A DNA stretch of 64,000 nucleotides from Lysobacter sp. BMK333-48F3. GTDB lineage: Bacteria > Pseudomonadota > Gammaproteobacteria > Xanthomonadales > Xanthomonadaceae. Of the stretch, positions 44,944 through 54,399 are shown piece after piece. Each line of letters opens with the position of its first letter. Position 1 is the first letter of the stretch. The notes beneath the pieces are model-generated. The model was not told the origin of the DNA, searched no databases, and saw nothing but the letters and a program-made list of their open reading frames with translations. The DNA is taken from the NCBI RefSeq assembly GCF_019733395.1, contig NZ_JAIHOO010000001.1, forward strand, positions 1,488,001 through 1,552,000. Direction: 5' to 3'. The translations under genes were made by a program, and so were the position numbers.

Positions 44944-45945
44944 ATGAGCACGCTTCCGACCCGCCGCCTCGGACCGTCCGGCCCCACCGTGTCCTCCCTC
45001 GGCCTGGGCTGCATGGGCATGAGCTACGCCTACGGCAGCGCCGACGAAACCGAATCGCTGGCCACCCTGGACCGCGCCCTGGAACTGGGCGTCGACTTCC
45101 TCGACACCGCCGACATCTACGGCCCGCACGCCAACGAAGAACTGCTGGGCCGGTTCCTGCAAGGGCGCCGCGAGCGGGTGTTCCTGGCGACCAAGTTCGG
45201 CTTCGTGCCGGACTTGGCCGATCCGGAGCGGCGCAGCATCAGCGGCCGTCCCGAGTACGTGCGCCAGGCGGTCGAGGCCAGCCTGCAGCGGCTGCGCACC
45301 GACCGCATCGACCTGTACTACCAGCACCGCGTCGACCCGAACGTGCCGATCGAGGACACCGTCGGCGCGATGGCCGAGCTGGTCGCGCAGGGCAAGGTGC
45401 GCTACCTCGGCCTGTCCGAACCCTCGGCGCAGACCTTGCAACGCGCCCAGGCGGTGCATCCGATCACCGCGGTGCAGAATGAATATTCGCTGTGGACCCG
45501 CGACCCCGAACGCAACGACGTGCTGGCCACCTGCGTCCGCCTCGGCATCGGCTTCGTTCCCTACAGCCCGCTCGGCCGTGGCTTCCTGACCGGCGCGATC
45601 ACCGACGCCGGCGCGCTGAGCAGCGACGACTTCCGCCTCAGCACCCCGCGTTTCCAGGGCGAGAACTTCGACCGCAACCTGGGCCTGGCGCGGCAGGTGC
45701 AGGCGCTGGCCGCCGACAAGGGCTGCACGCCGGCGCAACTGGCCCTGGCCTGGGTGCTGGCCCAGGGCGAGCACATCGTGCCGATCCCCGGCACCAAGCG
45801 GCGCAAGTACCTGGAGGACAACGTCGGCGCGGTGAACGTGACCCTGTCGCCGGCGGAACTGGCGCAGTTGGATGCGTGGTTCCGTCCGGAAGCGATCGCC
45901 GGCGCTCGCTATACCGAGGCGGGGATGGCGTTGATCGGGCGCTGA
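44944..45945 (+). CDS. Aldo/keto reductase
   Basis: A 333-residue NADPH-dependent oxidoreductase of the AKR superfamily (YajO/AKR13-like group). The barrel starts [21 protein letters not shown]. Catalytic residues are seen in [10 protein letters not shown] (Asp and Tyr), FLATKFGF (Lys) and LYYQHRVD (His). The cofactor region is [31 protein letters not shown] upstream of the ATG is an excellent ribosome site. It is divergent from, and probably induced through, the LysR regulator. Likely role: reduction of reactive aldehydes or quinones. Confidence 0.93.
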   Translation: MSTLPTRRLGPSGPTVSSLGLGCMGMSYAYGSADETESLATLDRALELGVDFLDTADIYGPHANEELLGRFLQGRRERVFLATKFGFVPDLADPERRSISGRPEYVRQAVEASLQRLRTDRIDLYYQHRVDPNVPIEDTVGAMAELVAQGKVRYLGLSEPSAQTLQRAQAVHPITAVQNEYSLWTRDPERNDVLATCVRLGIGFVPYSPLGRGFLTGAITDAGALSSDDFRLSTPRFQGENFDRNLGLARQVQALAADKGCTPAQLALAWVLAQGEHIVPIPGTKRRKYLEDNVGAVNVTLSPAELAQLDAWFRPEAIAGARYTEAGMALIGR

Positions 45946-46309
45946 GGTCGCTTTGCCTCGTTGTCCCGAGCAGCGAACAAAGCAACAGCAAATCCCCCTA
46001 GCCCGTCCGGCCAGCAGGCATAGCCTGCTGGCGTTCGATCGTGCGCGAACCTGCGGTTCGCAAGCGCACGCTCTCACCCTTTTTCAAAGGGGGGAACAGC
46101 CAGAGCAACCGAAGTGGCTGAGACGGCCGAAGCGGTTGGAGCGGTTGGAGCGCGCTGATCGTTGCCCCGTTTGTAGAGGGGGCTAGCGCCCGGCGCTAGC
46201 ACGAAGTCCGGGGTCTCTATCGGCGCGGGGGATTTGCTTTTCGCTTGCGCAACAGCAGAAGCAAATCCCCATGCGCTCTTTTGAAACCGCCAAAGCGATC
46301 GCGCCGCGC
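45946..46309. repeat. Intergenic region with two long repeat modules
   Basis: A 364-base gap without a gene. At 45987-46097 is a full long module: AGCAAATCCCCCTAG, a hairpin CCAGCAGGC-ATA-GCCTGCTGG, a second imperfect hairpin (GTGCGCGAACC with GGTTCGCAAGCGCAC), and the CTTTTTCAAAGGGGGGAAC end. At 46161-46238 is a second module type with a GCGCCCGGCGC core, ending GGCGCGGGGGATTTGCT. Confidence 0.75.
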
Positions 46310-48436
46310 TTACCAGCGGTACCGCACCGTCGCCGTGACCGTGCGCGGGTAGCCGTAGTAGCACCAGGTCGCGCTGTTGCACACCGCGACGTAGCGCTTG
46401 TCGCCGAGGTTGCTGGCGTTGAGCTGGAAGCGCCAGGCGCCCAGGTCGTAGCGCGCGGAGGCGTCGAACAAGGTGTAGGACGGCGTCTTCCACTGGTTGT
46501 ACAGGTCGCCGTAGTGCGCGCCGGTGTAACGCGCGCCGGCGCCGAAGCCCAGCCCCGACAGCGCGCCGTAGCCGATCGTGTAGTCGGCGCCGAGCGAGGC
46601 GACATGGCGCGGCTGCAACGCGATCTGCTTGCCGAGCGCGCCGGCGTCGGTGCTGCGGACGATCTGCGAATCGGCGTAGGCGTAGGCGCCGTACGCGCTC
46701 AGGCCGTTGGCGAAGTTCCAGCGCCCTTCCAGTTCCGCGCCGCGCACCCGGGCCCGGCCCTGCTGCACCGAGTACAGGGTGTGGTCGGGGTCCACGGTCA
46801 GGGTGTTGTCCTGCTTCAGTTCGTATGCGGCCAAGGTCACCAGGCCGCGCCCGTGCGCCGGCTGGTACTTCAACCCGGCTTCGATCTGCTCGCCGGTGGT
46901 CGGCACGAACGCGCGGCCGGCGAAGTCCGCGCCGACGGTCGGCTCGAAGGATTGCGACCAGGCCAGGTACGGCGCCCAGCCCGAATCGAACACGTAGTTC
47001 ACGCCGACGCGTCCGGAGAACTTCTCGTCGCGCTGGCGTTCGCGCGTCGACGGCACGGCCAGGCGCTGGTCGGTGCGGGTGCGCACGCGATCCTGGCGCC
47101 CGGCCAGGGTGATCACCCAGCGATCGACCCGAATCTGATCCTGCAGGTAGACGCCGAGCTGATGCTGGACCTTGTCCTGGCGCGAGGTATAGGCCGGCTT
47201 GACGACGACCGCGCCGTACACCGGGTCGAAGATGTCCAGCGACGGCGCGCCGAAGGCGAAGGCCGAGGCGTAGTCGCTCGCCAGGCGGCGGTAATCGACG
47301 CCGGCCAGCACGGTGTGGTCCCAGGCGCCGCGGCCGAACTTCCACTCGACGTGGTTGTCCAGAGCCAGCGCGGTCGACTGCTCTTCCAGCGGGAAGTAAT
47401 AGCGGGTCAGCATGCGCAGGTCGTCCTGCAGGCCGAACGCGCCGACGCCGGCATCGTGGTCGACCTCGGTCTTGCCGTAGCGCAGGTGCTGCCGGAACGT
47501 CGCTCCGTTCTCGAAGCGGTGGCTGAACTCGTAGCCCAGCGAGCGCATGGTCTTGAGGTAATCGTTCCAGCCCGGTTCGCCGGTGTAGCGCTCGCGCGGG
47601 ATCCGCCCGTGCGGGTTCGGCAGCAAGGTGCCGGCCGCCGGCAGGAAACCGCCGCCCTGCGCGGTGTCGGCCTTCTGCCAGCGCGCCAGCACGGTCAGCG
47701 CGGTGTCCTGGCTCGGCTTCCAGGTCAGCGCGGGGGCGAAGAAATAGCGGTCGTCGTGGACGTAGTCGACCACGTTGTCGCTGTTGCGGGCCAGGCCGGT
47801 GAGCCGGTAGAACAGCGTGCCGCTGTCGCCGAGCGGGCCGCCGAAATCGAACGCGGCCTGGCGCAGACCATAATTGCCGAGCGTGGCTTCGATTTCGCGC
47901 AGGGGCTGCTCGGTCGGGCGCTTGCTGACCAGGTTGACCAGGCCGCCCGGCGGCATCGCGCCGTACGCCACCGAGGACGGCCCCTTGAGCACGTCGATCC
48001 GCTCCAGGCCGTAGGGCTCGATGCGGGTGCCGCCGGTCCACACGCCGTCGGTCAGCGCCAGTCCGTCGAGGTAGCGCGCCGGCGCGAAGCCGCGCACCAG
48101 CAGCCAGTCGCTGCGGGTGTCCTGGCCGTAACCGCCGCCCTGGGCGCCGGCGGTGTACCAGACCGCCTCCTCGATGCCTTGCACGCCGCGCTCGCGCATC
48201 TGCTCGGCGCCGATCACCGACACCGACTGCGGCACCTCGATCAGCGGCGTGTCGGTCTTGGTGACGGTCTGGCTGCGCTTGGCGATCGGCGCGCGCACCT
48301 GCACCTGGTCGAGGGTGGTCGGGTCGCTGGCGGGCTCGGCGGCGACCGCCAGTCCCCAGCCCAACGGCAGGGCGCAGCAGGCCAGGCGCAGGGCGCGCGC
48401 CAAAGCGGACAGGGGACGGGCGGGGGCATGGGACAT
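46310..48436 (-). CDS. TonB-dependent siderophore receptor
   Basis: A 708-residue outer-membrane receptor. After the signal peptide (about 1-33) comes the plug domain (PLIEVPQSVSVIGAEQM, then RGFAPARYLDGLALTDG, then RIDVLKGPSSVAYGAMPPGGLVNLVSKRP), followed by a 22-strand barrel ending in the aromatic residue Trp (VTATVRYRW), as needed for assembly. It matches the ferrichrome/ferrioxamine-type receptor group. ATG at 48436 begins the signal peptide. A Fur box lies about 115 bases upstream, so iron limitation should induce it. No siderophore synthesis genes are nearby, so it may take up xenosiderophores. Confidence 0.94.
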   Translation of the reverse strand: MSHAPARPLSALARALRLACCALPLGWGLAVAAEPASDPTTLDQVQVRAPIAKRSQTVTKTDTPLIEVPQSVSVIGAEQMRERGVQGIEEAVWYTAGAQGGGYGQDTRSDWLLVRGFAPARYLDGLALTDGVWTGGTRIEPYGLERIDVLKGPSSVAYGAMPPGGLVNLVSKRPTEQPLREIEATLGNYGLRQAAFDFGGPLGDSGTLFYRLTGLARNSDNVVDYVHDDRYFFAPALTWKPSQDTALTVLARWQKADTAQGGGFLPAAGTLLPNPHGRIPRERYTGEPGWNDYLKTMRSLGYEFSHRFENGATFRQHLRYGKTEVDHDAGVGAFGLQDDLRMLTRYYFPLEEQSTALALDNHVEWKFGRGAWDHTVLAGVDYRRLASDYASAFAFGAPSLDIFDPVYGAVVVKPAYTSRQDKVQHQLGVYLQDQIRVDRWVITLAGRQDRVRTRTDQRLAVPSTRERQRDEKFSGRVGVNYVFDSGWAPYLAWSQSFEPTVGADFAGRAFVPTTGEQIEAGLKYQPAHGRGLVTLAAYELKQDNTLTVDPDHTLYSVQQGRARVRGAELEGRWNFANGLSAYGAYAYADSQIVRSTDAGALGKQIALQPRHVASLGADYTIGYGALSGLGFGAGARYTGAHYGDLYNQWKTPSYTLFDASARYDLGAWRFQLNASNLGDKRYVAVCNSATWCYYGYPRTVTATVRYRW

Positions 48437-48547
48437 GCAGCGGACTCCGGCGTAAGCCAAACGGGAAAGGGAGGCGGGTCGCGTCCTGCGCGCCGCGTGG
48501 GCGGCGCCCGCGGGCCGTGAGCGCGCCGGGCGGCGGTCACAACCACA

Positions 48548-48566
48548 AACAATAATCATTCTCATT
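48548..48566 (-). promoter_or_regulatory. Fur box
   Basis: AATGAGAATGATTATTGTT (minus strand) matches the 19-base Fur consensus GATAATGATAATCATTATC well, including the central AATGATTAT. It lies between the TonB receptor gene and a divergent membrane-protein gene and could control both. Confidence 0.75.
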
Positions 48567-48681
48567 TTCTCAGCGCGCCGCGGCAAGCGCAACGCACCGC
48601 AACAAGCGCAATCCGGAACTACGCGGCCGCGCCTGCGGCCGTTGCTATGCTCGCCGGCTGTTCGCAGGAAGCGATCGCCGC

Positions 48682-50043
48682 ATGCCCCGTCCGCTCAGCA
48701 CCGAAACCCGCAGCGCGCGCATCCGGCGCGTGCGCATCGCCGCGCCCGTCGCCGACGGTCGCTTTTGCCTGAACCTGGCCGATGGCGAACGCGTGGCCGG
48801 ACGGGTCGAGGATCCGGCCGCCGCGTCGGCCTCGCTCGCGGCCCTGTCGGCCCTGGTCCGGCGCGGCGCCGAGCTCAGCTTGGGCCTGTACCGCCTCGAC
48901 GATGGCAGCGCTTGGCTGCACTGGGCGGTGGGCGACGACGGCCAAGGCCTGATTCCGCCGAGCCGCGCGGCCTTGCGCAGCGCCGCGGCGCGCGGCCTGG
49001 CGCGCTGGCTGCCGGCGCTGGCGCTCGCGCTGGCCGGCCTGGGCGGGGCGCTATGGCGGATCTTCGACGGGTTCGGCTGGGCGCTGCTGCTGGTCGCCTG
49101 CGCGGTGGCGGGGCTGATCGCCGCGATCATGGTGTTCGAACACGCCGCGACCCTGCACCGCAGCCGGCGCGACCGCCGCGTCGCCGCGGCCTCCGAGCAG
49201 GCGCTGGCGCAAGCGTTGCGCCTGCAGGGCCGACCGACCGGCGAATCCCGGCCCGCGCCCGATCCGCGCCGACGCCGCGGACGCCGGCCCGCGCAAGCGC
49301 ATGTGCATGCGCAAACGTCGGTTGCGACGGCGCAGGCCGCGCCGGACCTGCCGCCGCCCGCGGTCCCGTCGCGCACGCGCGACCCGGCCGCGCCGGACCG
49401 GCCCGACCATCCGCGCCTGCGCCGCTGGCAGGGCGAGCTGAGCGAACTGACGATGGAACAGATCGCCACCGGCTCGAGCGATTCGCGCCGCAGCTTCGGC
49501 CTGTACCGCTTCCGCCTCGGCGGGCAGCGTTTCCGGTTCTACGCCGCGCGCGACTTCGGCGACCACGAACCGTTCCTGGCCGAAGCCGACCGGGTCGAAC
49601 TGATCGCCCACGGCGAGCCGGCGCAAACCGGCGAGGAGGTCTTGGTCTACGCCCTGCACTGCCTGGAAGACGGTCGCCGTTATGTCGCCCACACGATCTT
49701 CCTGGCGCGCTACTCCGAACAAGCGATGACCCGCCTGACCTGGCCGGGCATGCGCCGCATGGCCCGGTTCCTGCTGGCCGCCGGTCTCGGCGTGGTCGCC
49801 CTGATCGCCGCGATCGGGCTCTGCACCGCCGGCGGCGAGGACTTCGGCGCGCTGCTGACCGTCGCCGCGATCTTCGCCGGCGTGGTGCCGGGCGTGCTGC
49901 TGCTCGGCTTCGCCGTCTCGCGTTGGCGCTGGCGGCGCGGCGCCGGCGGCCGCCGCCGCGCCACCGCGGCACGGGTGTATGCGGCGATGGACCTGGGCCC
50001 GCCCTGGGCCTGGCGCCTGCCGGCGGACGCGGTCGAGGTCTAG
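48682..50043 (+). CDS. Hypothetical inner-membrane protein
   Basis: A 453-residue protein with two pairs of transmembrane helices (about 110-130 and 134-155, then about 365-387 and 393-418) separated by a long cytosolic stretch. That stretch starts Arg/Pro/Ala rich (180-250) and then holds a compact segment (ELSELTMEQIATGSSDSRRSFGLYRFRLGGQRFRFYAARDFGDHEPFLAEADRV in discontinuous form) like an OB or SH3-type beta domain. No family was recognised. It is divergent from the TonB receptor and 68 bases ahead of the first amidohydrolase gene. Confidence 0.75.
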   Translation: MPRPLSTETRSARIRRVRIAAPVADGRFCLNLADGERVAGRVEDPAAASASLAALSALVRRGAELSLGLYRLDDGSAWLHWAVGDDGQGLIPPSRAALRSAAARGLARWLPALALALAGLGGALWRIFDGFGWALLLVACAVAGLIAAIMVFEHAATLHRSRRDRRVAAASEQALAQALRLQGRPTGESRPAPDPRRRRGRRPAQAHVHAQTSVATAQAAPDLPPPAVPSRTRDPAAPDRPDHPRLRRWQGELSELTMEQIATGSSDSRRSFGLYRFRLGGQRFRFYAARDFGDHEPFLAEADRVELIAHGEPAQTGEEVLVYALHCLEDGRRYVAHTIFLARYSEQAMTRLTWPGMRRMARFLLAAGLGVVALIAAIGLCTAGGEDFGALLTVAAIFAGVVPGVLLLGFAVSRWRWRRGAGGRRRATAARVYAAMDLGPPWAWRLPADAVEV

Positions 50044-50111
50044 CCGCGCTTGGCAGCGGCCGCGGCGCGGTGCAGGCTGCGGGTCTCCCCTTCGCTTCGA
50101 GACTCACCGCG

Positions 50112-51455
50112 ATGCCCCGACTGCGTCCGCGCGCCCTGGCCGCCGCGCTCTGCGCCCTGACCTGCGCCTCCGCGTTCGCGGCCGAACCGGCCGCCCCAGC
50201 ACCGGCCGCCCCCGCTCCGGTCGACCCCGCCGCCGTCGCCGCGCAGGCGGCGCAGGTGCGCGAGCAGGTCGTGGCCTGGCGCCGCGATATCCACCAGCAC
50301 CCCGAACTCGGCCAGCACGAAGTACGCACCGCCAAGCTGATCGCCGAACAACTGCGCAAGCTCGGCCTGCAGCCGCGCACCGGCCTGGCCCACACCGGCG
50401 TGGTCGCGGTGCTCAAGGGCGGCCGGCCGGGGCCGCGCATCGCGATCCGCGCCGACATGGACGCGCTGCCGGTGACCGAACCGGCCGGGCTGCCGTTCGC
50501 GTCCAAGGTCAGCGCCGACTACCGCGGCCAACCGGTCGGGGTCATGCACGCCTGCGGCCACGACGCCCATGTCGCGATCCTGCTAGGCGTGGCGACCGCG
50601 TTGGCGGCGCAGAAGGAGCAGATGCCCGGCGAGGTGATGTTCGTATTCCAGCCGGCCGAGGAAGGCCCGCCGGTCGCGGGCGAGCCGTTCGGCGCCAAGC
50701 TGATGCTCGACCAGGGCGTGTTCGCCCGGTTCAAGCCCGATGCGGTGTTCGGCCTGCACGTCTGGGCCGGGCTGAGCGTAGGCGAGATCGGCTACCGCAG
50801 CGGGCCGATGCTGGCCAGCGCCGACGAGTGGAGCCTGACCGTGCGCGGCAAGCAGACCCACGGTTCGCGGCCCTGGGACGGGGTCGACCCGATCACCGTC
50901 GGCGCGCAGATCCTGCTCGCCAGCCAGAGCCTGATCGCGCGCCAGGTCAACATCGCCGCGACCCCGGTGGTGCTGACCGCCGGCCAGTTCAACAGCGGCG
51001 TGCGCTTCAACATCATTCCCGACGAAGCCCGGCTGGTCGGCACCCTGCGCACCTTCGACCCGGCGGTGCGCGAGGACGTGATCGCGCGCCTGCGCCGCAC
51101 CGCCGAAGACCTGGCCCATGCCGCCGGCGCCAGCGCCGAGCTGCAGGTGGTCAACAACGCGCCGGCGACGATCAACGACGCGGCGCTGACCCGACGCGCG
51201 CTGCCCTCGTTGCAGCGTGCCGCCGGCGCCGACCGGGTGCGCGAGTCGGCGCTGGTCACGGTGGCCGAGGACTTCTCTCAGTTCGCCAATACGGTGCCGG
51301 GGTTTTATTTCTTCGTCGGCTCGACCGCGCAGGGCATCGACCCGGCCAAGGCGCCGATCAATCACTCGCCGCAGTTCATGCTCGACGAAGGATCGCTGGA
51401 GGTCGGCACGCGGGCGATGCTGCAGGTGGCGCTGGATTATCTGCATGGCGGTTGA
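50112..51455 (+). CDS. Exported M20D-family amidohydrolase (first copy)
   Basis: A 447-residue metallohydrolase with a signal peptide (ALAAALCALTCASAFA) and a Pro/Ala-rich mature start. M20 motifs: RRDIHQHPELGQHE, RADMDALPVTE, MHACGHDAHVA (Cys, His, His metal ligands), FQPAEEGPP (Glu-Glu), a dimerisation domain, and HSPQFMLDE at the end. M20D enzymes cleave N-acyl amino acids, for example hippurate or N-acetyl-diaminopimelate, but periplasmic forms are less studied. A close paralogue starts 1.1 kb downstream beyond an IS element. The frame is open for 490 residues upstream, but that part is a shadow of the membrane-protein gene. Confidence 0.93.
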   Translation: MPRLRPRALAAALCALTCASAFAAEPAAPAPAAPAPVDPAAVAAQAAQVREQVVAWRRDIHQHPELGQHEVRTAKLIAEQLRKLGLQPRTGLAHTGVVAVLKGGRPGPRIAIRADMDALPVTEPAGLPFASKVSADYRGQPVGVMHACGHDAHVAILLGVATALAAQKEQMPGEVMFVFQPAEEGPPVAGEPFGAKLMLDQGVFARFKPDAVFGLHVWAGLSVGEIGYRSGPMLASADEWSLTVRGKQTHGSRPWDGVDPITVGAQILLASQSLIARQVNIAATPVVLTAGQFNSGVRFNIIPDEARLVGTLRTFDPAVREDVIARLRRTAEDLAHAAGASAELQVVNNAPATINDAALTRRALPSLQRAAGADRVRESALVTVAEDFSQFANTVPGFYFFVGSTAQGIDPAKAPINHSPQFMLDEGSLEVGTRAMLQVALDYLHGG

Positions 51456-51539
51456 GCGGCGTAAGCCGCGACCGCGGGACGCGCAGAGAACCCAATAGCG
51501 ACGCCAGAGACCGAAGCGGCATCGCTCCACTGGGGCAAA

Positions 51540-51578
51540 AGCAAATCCCCCCTGCCCCCCTTTTTCAAAGGGGGGAAC
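51540..51578 (+). repeat. Short intergenic repeat module
   Basis: AGCAAATCCCCCCTGCCCCCC followed by TTTTTCAAAGGGGGGAAC, a complete copy of the short module, 85 bases after the first amidohydrolase and just before a repeat copy disrupted by an IS. Confidence 0.75.
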
Positions 51579-51614
51579 GGCAAAAGGCCCGCGACCCGTT
51601 GCCCCCTTTGCAAA

Positions 51615-52363
51615 GGGTCTTAGGAAGCAAACGGCCCCTCAGAGTGGGTTGGATCGTAGCAACTTGAGGGTCGCCCGGTAGAGGTCTTCGTGGCGGTGAT
51701 TGAAGCGGAACTCGCACTCCTTCAGGTGCAGGTAGAAGGTGGCCTTGGGCACCCCGTTGAATTTGGCCAGGCGCCGCTTGGCGAAGCTCCAGAAGCTCTC
51801 GATGCCGTTGATGTGGTTGTCGCCCTCGGCGAAATGATTGCCGCTGTGGCGAATGCGCCAGTGCTTGGCATAGCCCAGGTCGACCAGGCCGTCGTAGCTG
51901 GACAGACAGTCGGAGAGGATTTCGCTCTCCAGGCGAATATGCCCACGAATTAAGGCCTGAAGCGTGGCGGTTTTGCAGTTGGGGACGATCTGGGTGTAGA
52001 CGTGCTGGCCGCGTTTGAGCATGCCGAAGACGATGGTTTTCTTGCCGGCGCCGCGGCCGCGTTTGCCGCGCACGCGCCACGGTCCGAAGAAGGATTCGTC
52101 GACCTCGACCTGGCCGGTGAACGGCGAATGCTGCTCGCATTCGGTGGCGATGGCACGACGCAAGGCAAGGAAGATCGAGTTGACCGATCGCAGGCTCAGG
52201 CCGGTCAGTTGCGCGGTGCTGGTCGCGGTCAGGTCCAGGGCCCAGCAGCGCACAAGGGCCCGAAATCGGGCCTCGCTGATTTTCGAACGGCTGTAGTACC
52301 TATTTTTCTTATTCATTTCAGGAAGATAGCTGCGTTATGAGGCAGCTTTGCTTCCTAAGACCC
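51615..52363 (-). mobile_element. IS1595-family insertion sequence, copy 1
   Basis: A 749-bp element. Terminal inverted repeats start GGGTCTTAGGAAGCAAA on the left, mirrored as TTTGCTTCCTAAGACCC on the right. It is flanked by a 7-base direct repeat TTGCAAA (51608-51614 and 52364-52370). One transposase gene fills it. The copy at 57996-58744 appears identical along its length, so transposition was recent. Confidence 0.88.
51639..52316 (-). CDS. IS1595-family transposase, copy 1
   Basis: A 225-residue ISXO2-like transposase. The N-terminal part (1-60) is a helix-turn-helix (ATSTAQLTGLSLRSVNSIFLALRR). The catalytic domain holds acidic residues in VEVDESFFGPWRVRGKRGRGAGKK, ILSDCLSSYDGL and the GNHFAEGDNHINGIESFWSFAKRRL signature of this family. 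It lacks the N-terminal zinc ribbon found in many longer IS1595 transposases. The frame is intact and identical in both copies, so it is probably active. Confidence 0.92.
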   Translation of the reverse strand: MNKKNRYYSRSKISEARFRALVRCWALDLTATSTAQLTGLSLRSVNSIFLALRRAIATECEQHSPFTGQVEVDESFFGPWRVRGKRGRGAGKKTIVFGMLKRGQHVYTQIVPNCKTATLQALIRGHIRLESEILSDCLSSYDGLVDLGYAKHWRIRHSGNHFAEGDNHINGIESFWSFAKRRLAKFNGVPKATFYLHLKECEFRFNHRHEDLYRATLKLLRSNPL

Positions 52364-52582
52364 TTGCAAAAGGGGGCACGCGCCCGACGCCGGCACGAAG
52401 TTAGGCCTCTGTAGCGGCGCGGGGGATTTGCTTTGCGCGCAAACGCGTCGGTTCGCTCCGCCGACACGAGGCCGCCGCATCCGCATCCGATCTTGTGCCC
52501 CGATCGCGCACCCACCAAAGTCGCGCTGCCGCAACGGCGGGCTTGGGCTAGGATCGGAGCTTTCCCGCCCGGAGTTGCGTCG

Positions 52583-53911
52583 ATGAAGCGTCCGCTGACC
52601 CTCGCACTGAGCTGCGCGCTCGGCTGTTCCGCCCTCGCCGCGCTGTCTCCGGCCGCCGCCGCGGAGCGTGCCGAGGTCACCGCCGCCGCGGCCAAGCTCA
52701 AGGCCGACGTGGTGCGCTGGCGGCGCGACTTCCACCAGAACCCGGAACTCTCCAACCGCGAACAGCGCACCGCGGCCAAGGTCGCCGAGCACCTGCGCGC
52801 GCTCGGCCTCAAGCCGCGCACCGGCATCGCCCGCCACGGCGTGGTCGCGATCGTCGAGGGCGGCAAGCCCGGGCCGAAGATCGCCCTGCGCGCCGACATG
52901 GACGCGCTGCCGGTGACCGAGCAGGTCGACCTGCCGTTCGCGTCCAAGGCCACCGCCAACTTCCGCGGCGAAACCGTCGGCGTCATGCACGCCTGCGGCC
53001 ACGACGCCCACACCGGCATCCTGCTCGGCGTGGCCGACGCGCTGGTGGCGATGAAGAAGGACCTGCCGGGCCAGGTCATGCTGGTGTTCCAGCCGGCCGA
53101 GGAAGGCCCGCCCGCGGACGAGGCCGGCGGCGCGCCGCTGATGCTCGAGGAAGGCCTGTTCAAGGACTTCAAGCCCGAGGCGATGTTCGGCCTGCACGTG
53201 TTCTCGACCCTGCAGGCCGGCCAGATCGGCGTGCGCCAGGGCCCGCTGATGGCGGCTTCGGACCGCTTCTCGATCAAGATCAAGGGCCGCCAGACCCACG
53301 GCTCGCGCCCCTGGGGCGGGATCGACCCGATCGTGGCCGCGGCCGACGTGATCGGCAGCGCGCAGACCATCGTCAGCCGCCGCACCGACATCGCCAAGCT
53401 GCCGGCGGTAGTCAGCTTCGGCGCGATCAAGGGCGGGATCCGCTACAACATCATCCCCGACGAAGTGGAGATGATCGGCACCATCCGCACCTTCGACGAA
53501 GGCATGCGCCAGGCGATCTTCAAGGACCTCAAGAACGTCGCCGACCACGTCAGCGCCGCGCACGGCGCGCGCGCCGAGTCCAAGGTGCCGGACCAGGACG
53601 GCAACCCGGTGACCTACAACGACCCGGCGCTGACCGCGCGCATGCTGCCCAGCCTGAAGGCCGCGGCCGGCGCGGACAAGGTGGTGGAAATGTCGCTGGT
53701 GATGGGCGCGGAGGATTTCTCCTACTACGCCAAGCAGGTGCCGGCGATGTTCTTCTTCGTCGGCTCGACCGAGCCCGGAGTCGACCCGGCGACCGCGCCG
53801 AGCAACCACTCGCCGCAGTTCAAGCTAGACGAGAGCTCGCTCGACCTGGGCCTGCGGGCGATGCTGCAGGTGACGCTGGACTATCTGCATGGGCAACCGG
53901 CGGCGGGGTGA
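52583..53911 (+). CDS. Exported M20D-family amidohydrolase (second copy)
   Basis: A 442-residue paralogue of the enzyme at 50.1 kb, with its own signal peptide (LALSCALGCSALAALSPAAAA). Motifs: RRDFHQNPELSNRE, RADMDALPVTEQVDLPFAS, MHACGHDAHTG, FQPAEEGPPADE, the internal dimerisation domain (GRQTHGSRPWGGIDP), NIIPDEVEMIGTIRTFD and NHSPQFKLDE. All metal ligands are kept, so both copies should be active. A GGAG ribosome site precedes ATG 52583; the open frame upstream runs through a repeat and is not coding. The pair looks like an old tandem duplication later separated by an IS and repeats. Confidence 0.93.
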   Translation: MKRPLTLALSCALGCSALAALSPAAAAERAEVTAAAAKLKADVVRWRRDFHQNPELSNREQRTAAKVAEHLRALGLKPRTGIARHGVVAIVEGGKPGPKIALRADMDALPVTEQVDLPFASKATANFRGETVGVMHACGHDAHTGILLGVADALVAMKKDLPGQVMLVFQPAEEGPPADEAGGAPLMLEEGLFKDFKPEAMFGLHVFSTLQAGQIGVRQGPLMAASDRFSIKIKGRQTHGSRPWGGIDPIVAAADVIGSAQTIVSRRTDIAKLPAVVSFGAIKGGIRYNIIPDEVEMIGTIRTFDEGMRQAIFKDLKNVADHVSAAHGARAESKVPDQDGNPVTYNDPALTARMLPSLKAAAGADKVVEMSLVMGAEDFSYYAKQVPAMFFFVGSTEPGVDPATAPSNHSPQFKLDESSLDLGLRAMLQVTLDYLHGQPAAG

Positions 53912-54399
53912 GCGGCGGCGGGTGTGGGTAGAGCCAGAGCAAATCCCCCCTAGCCCGTCCGGCCAGCAGGCATAGCCTGCTGGCGTTCGATCGTGCGCGA
54001 ACCTGCGGTTCGCAAGCGCACGCTCTCACCCTTTTTCAAAGGGGGGAACAGCAAAGGCTACAGCTACAACAGTTAGGCGGTTAAGCGGTTAGGCGGCCGC
54101 AACGGTCATGGTGGGAAGGACGAGCGCGCTGTGTAGCCCCCTTTGAAAAAGGGGGCGAGCGCCCGGCGCGGGCACGAGGCCTGGAGCGACTGGCGGCGCG
54201 GGGGATTTGCTGTCCGGCTTACCGGCAAAAGCCAAGACTGAGGCCCCCCAGCCCGTCCGGCCAGCAGGCATGGCCTGCTGGCGTTCGATCGTGCGCGAAC
54301 CTGCGATCCGCAAGCGCACGCTCTCATCCTCTACAAAGGGAAGCGGGGCTTTGCGGCGGAGCGGGGCGGGACGAGACCGGCAGCGGCTAAAATATCGCC
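53912..54399. repeat. Intergenic region with three repeat modules
   Basis: A 488-base gap without a gene. Modules: a full hairpin-bearing copy at 53938-54049, a GCGCCCG-core copy at 54135-54211, and a decayed hairpin-bearing copy at 54241-54343, whose first hairpin stem is intact with an ATG loop but whose second hairpin is broken (GATCCG). All read in the same direction. Confidence 0.75.

Larger units (their letters stand above)
51598..52432. repeat. Long repeat module split by an IS element
   Basis: Left part 51598-51614 (GTTGCCCCCTTTGCAAA) and right part 52364-52432 (TTGCAAAAGGGGGCACGCG ... GGGGGATTTGCT) together make one GCGCCCG-core module, like those at 46161-46238 and 54135-54211. The 749-bp IS sits between them. 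Confidence 0.75.
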
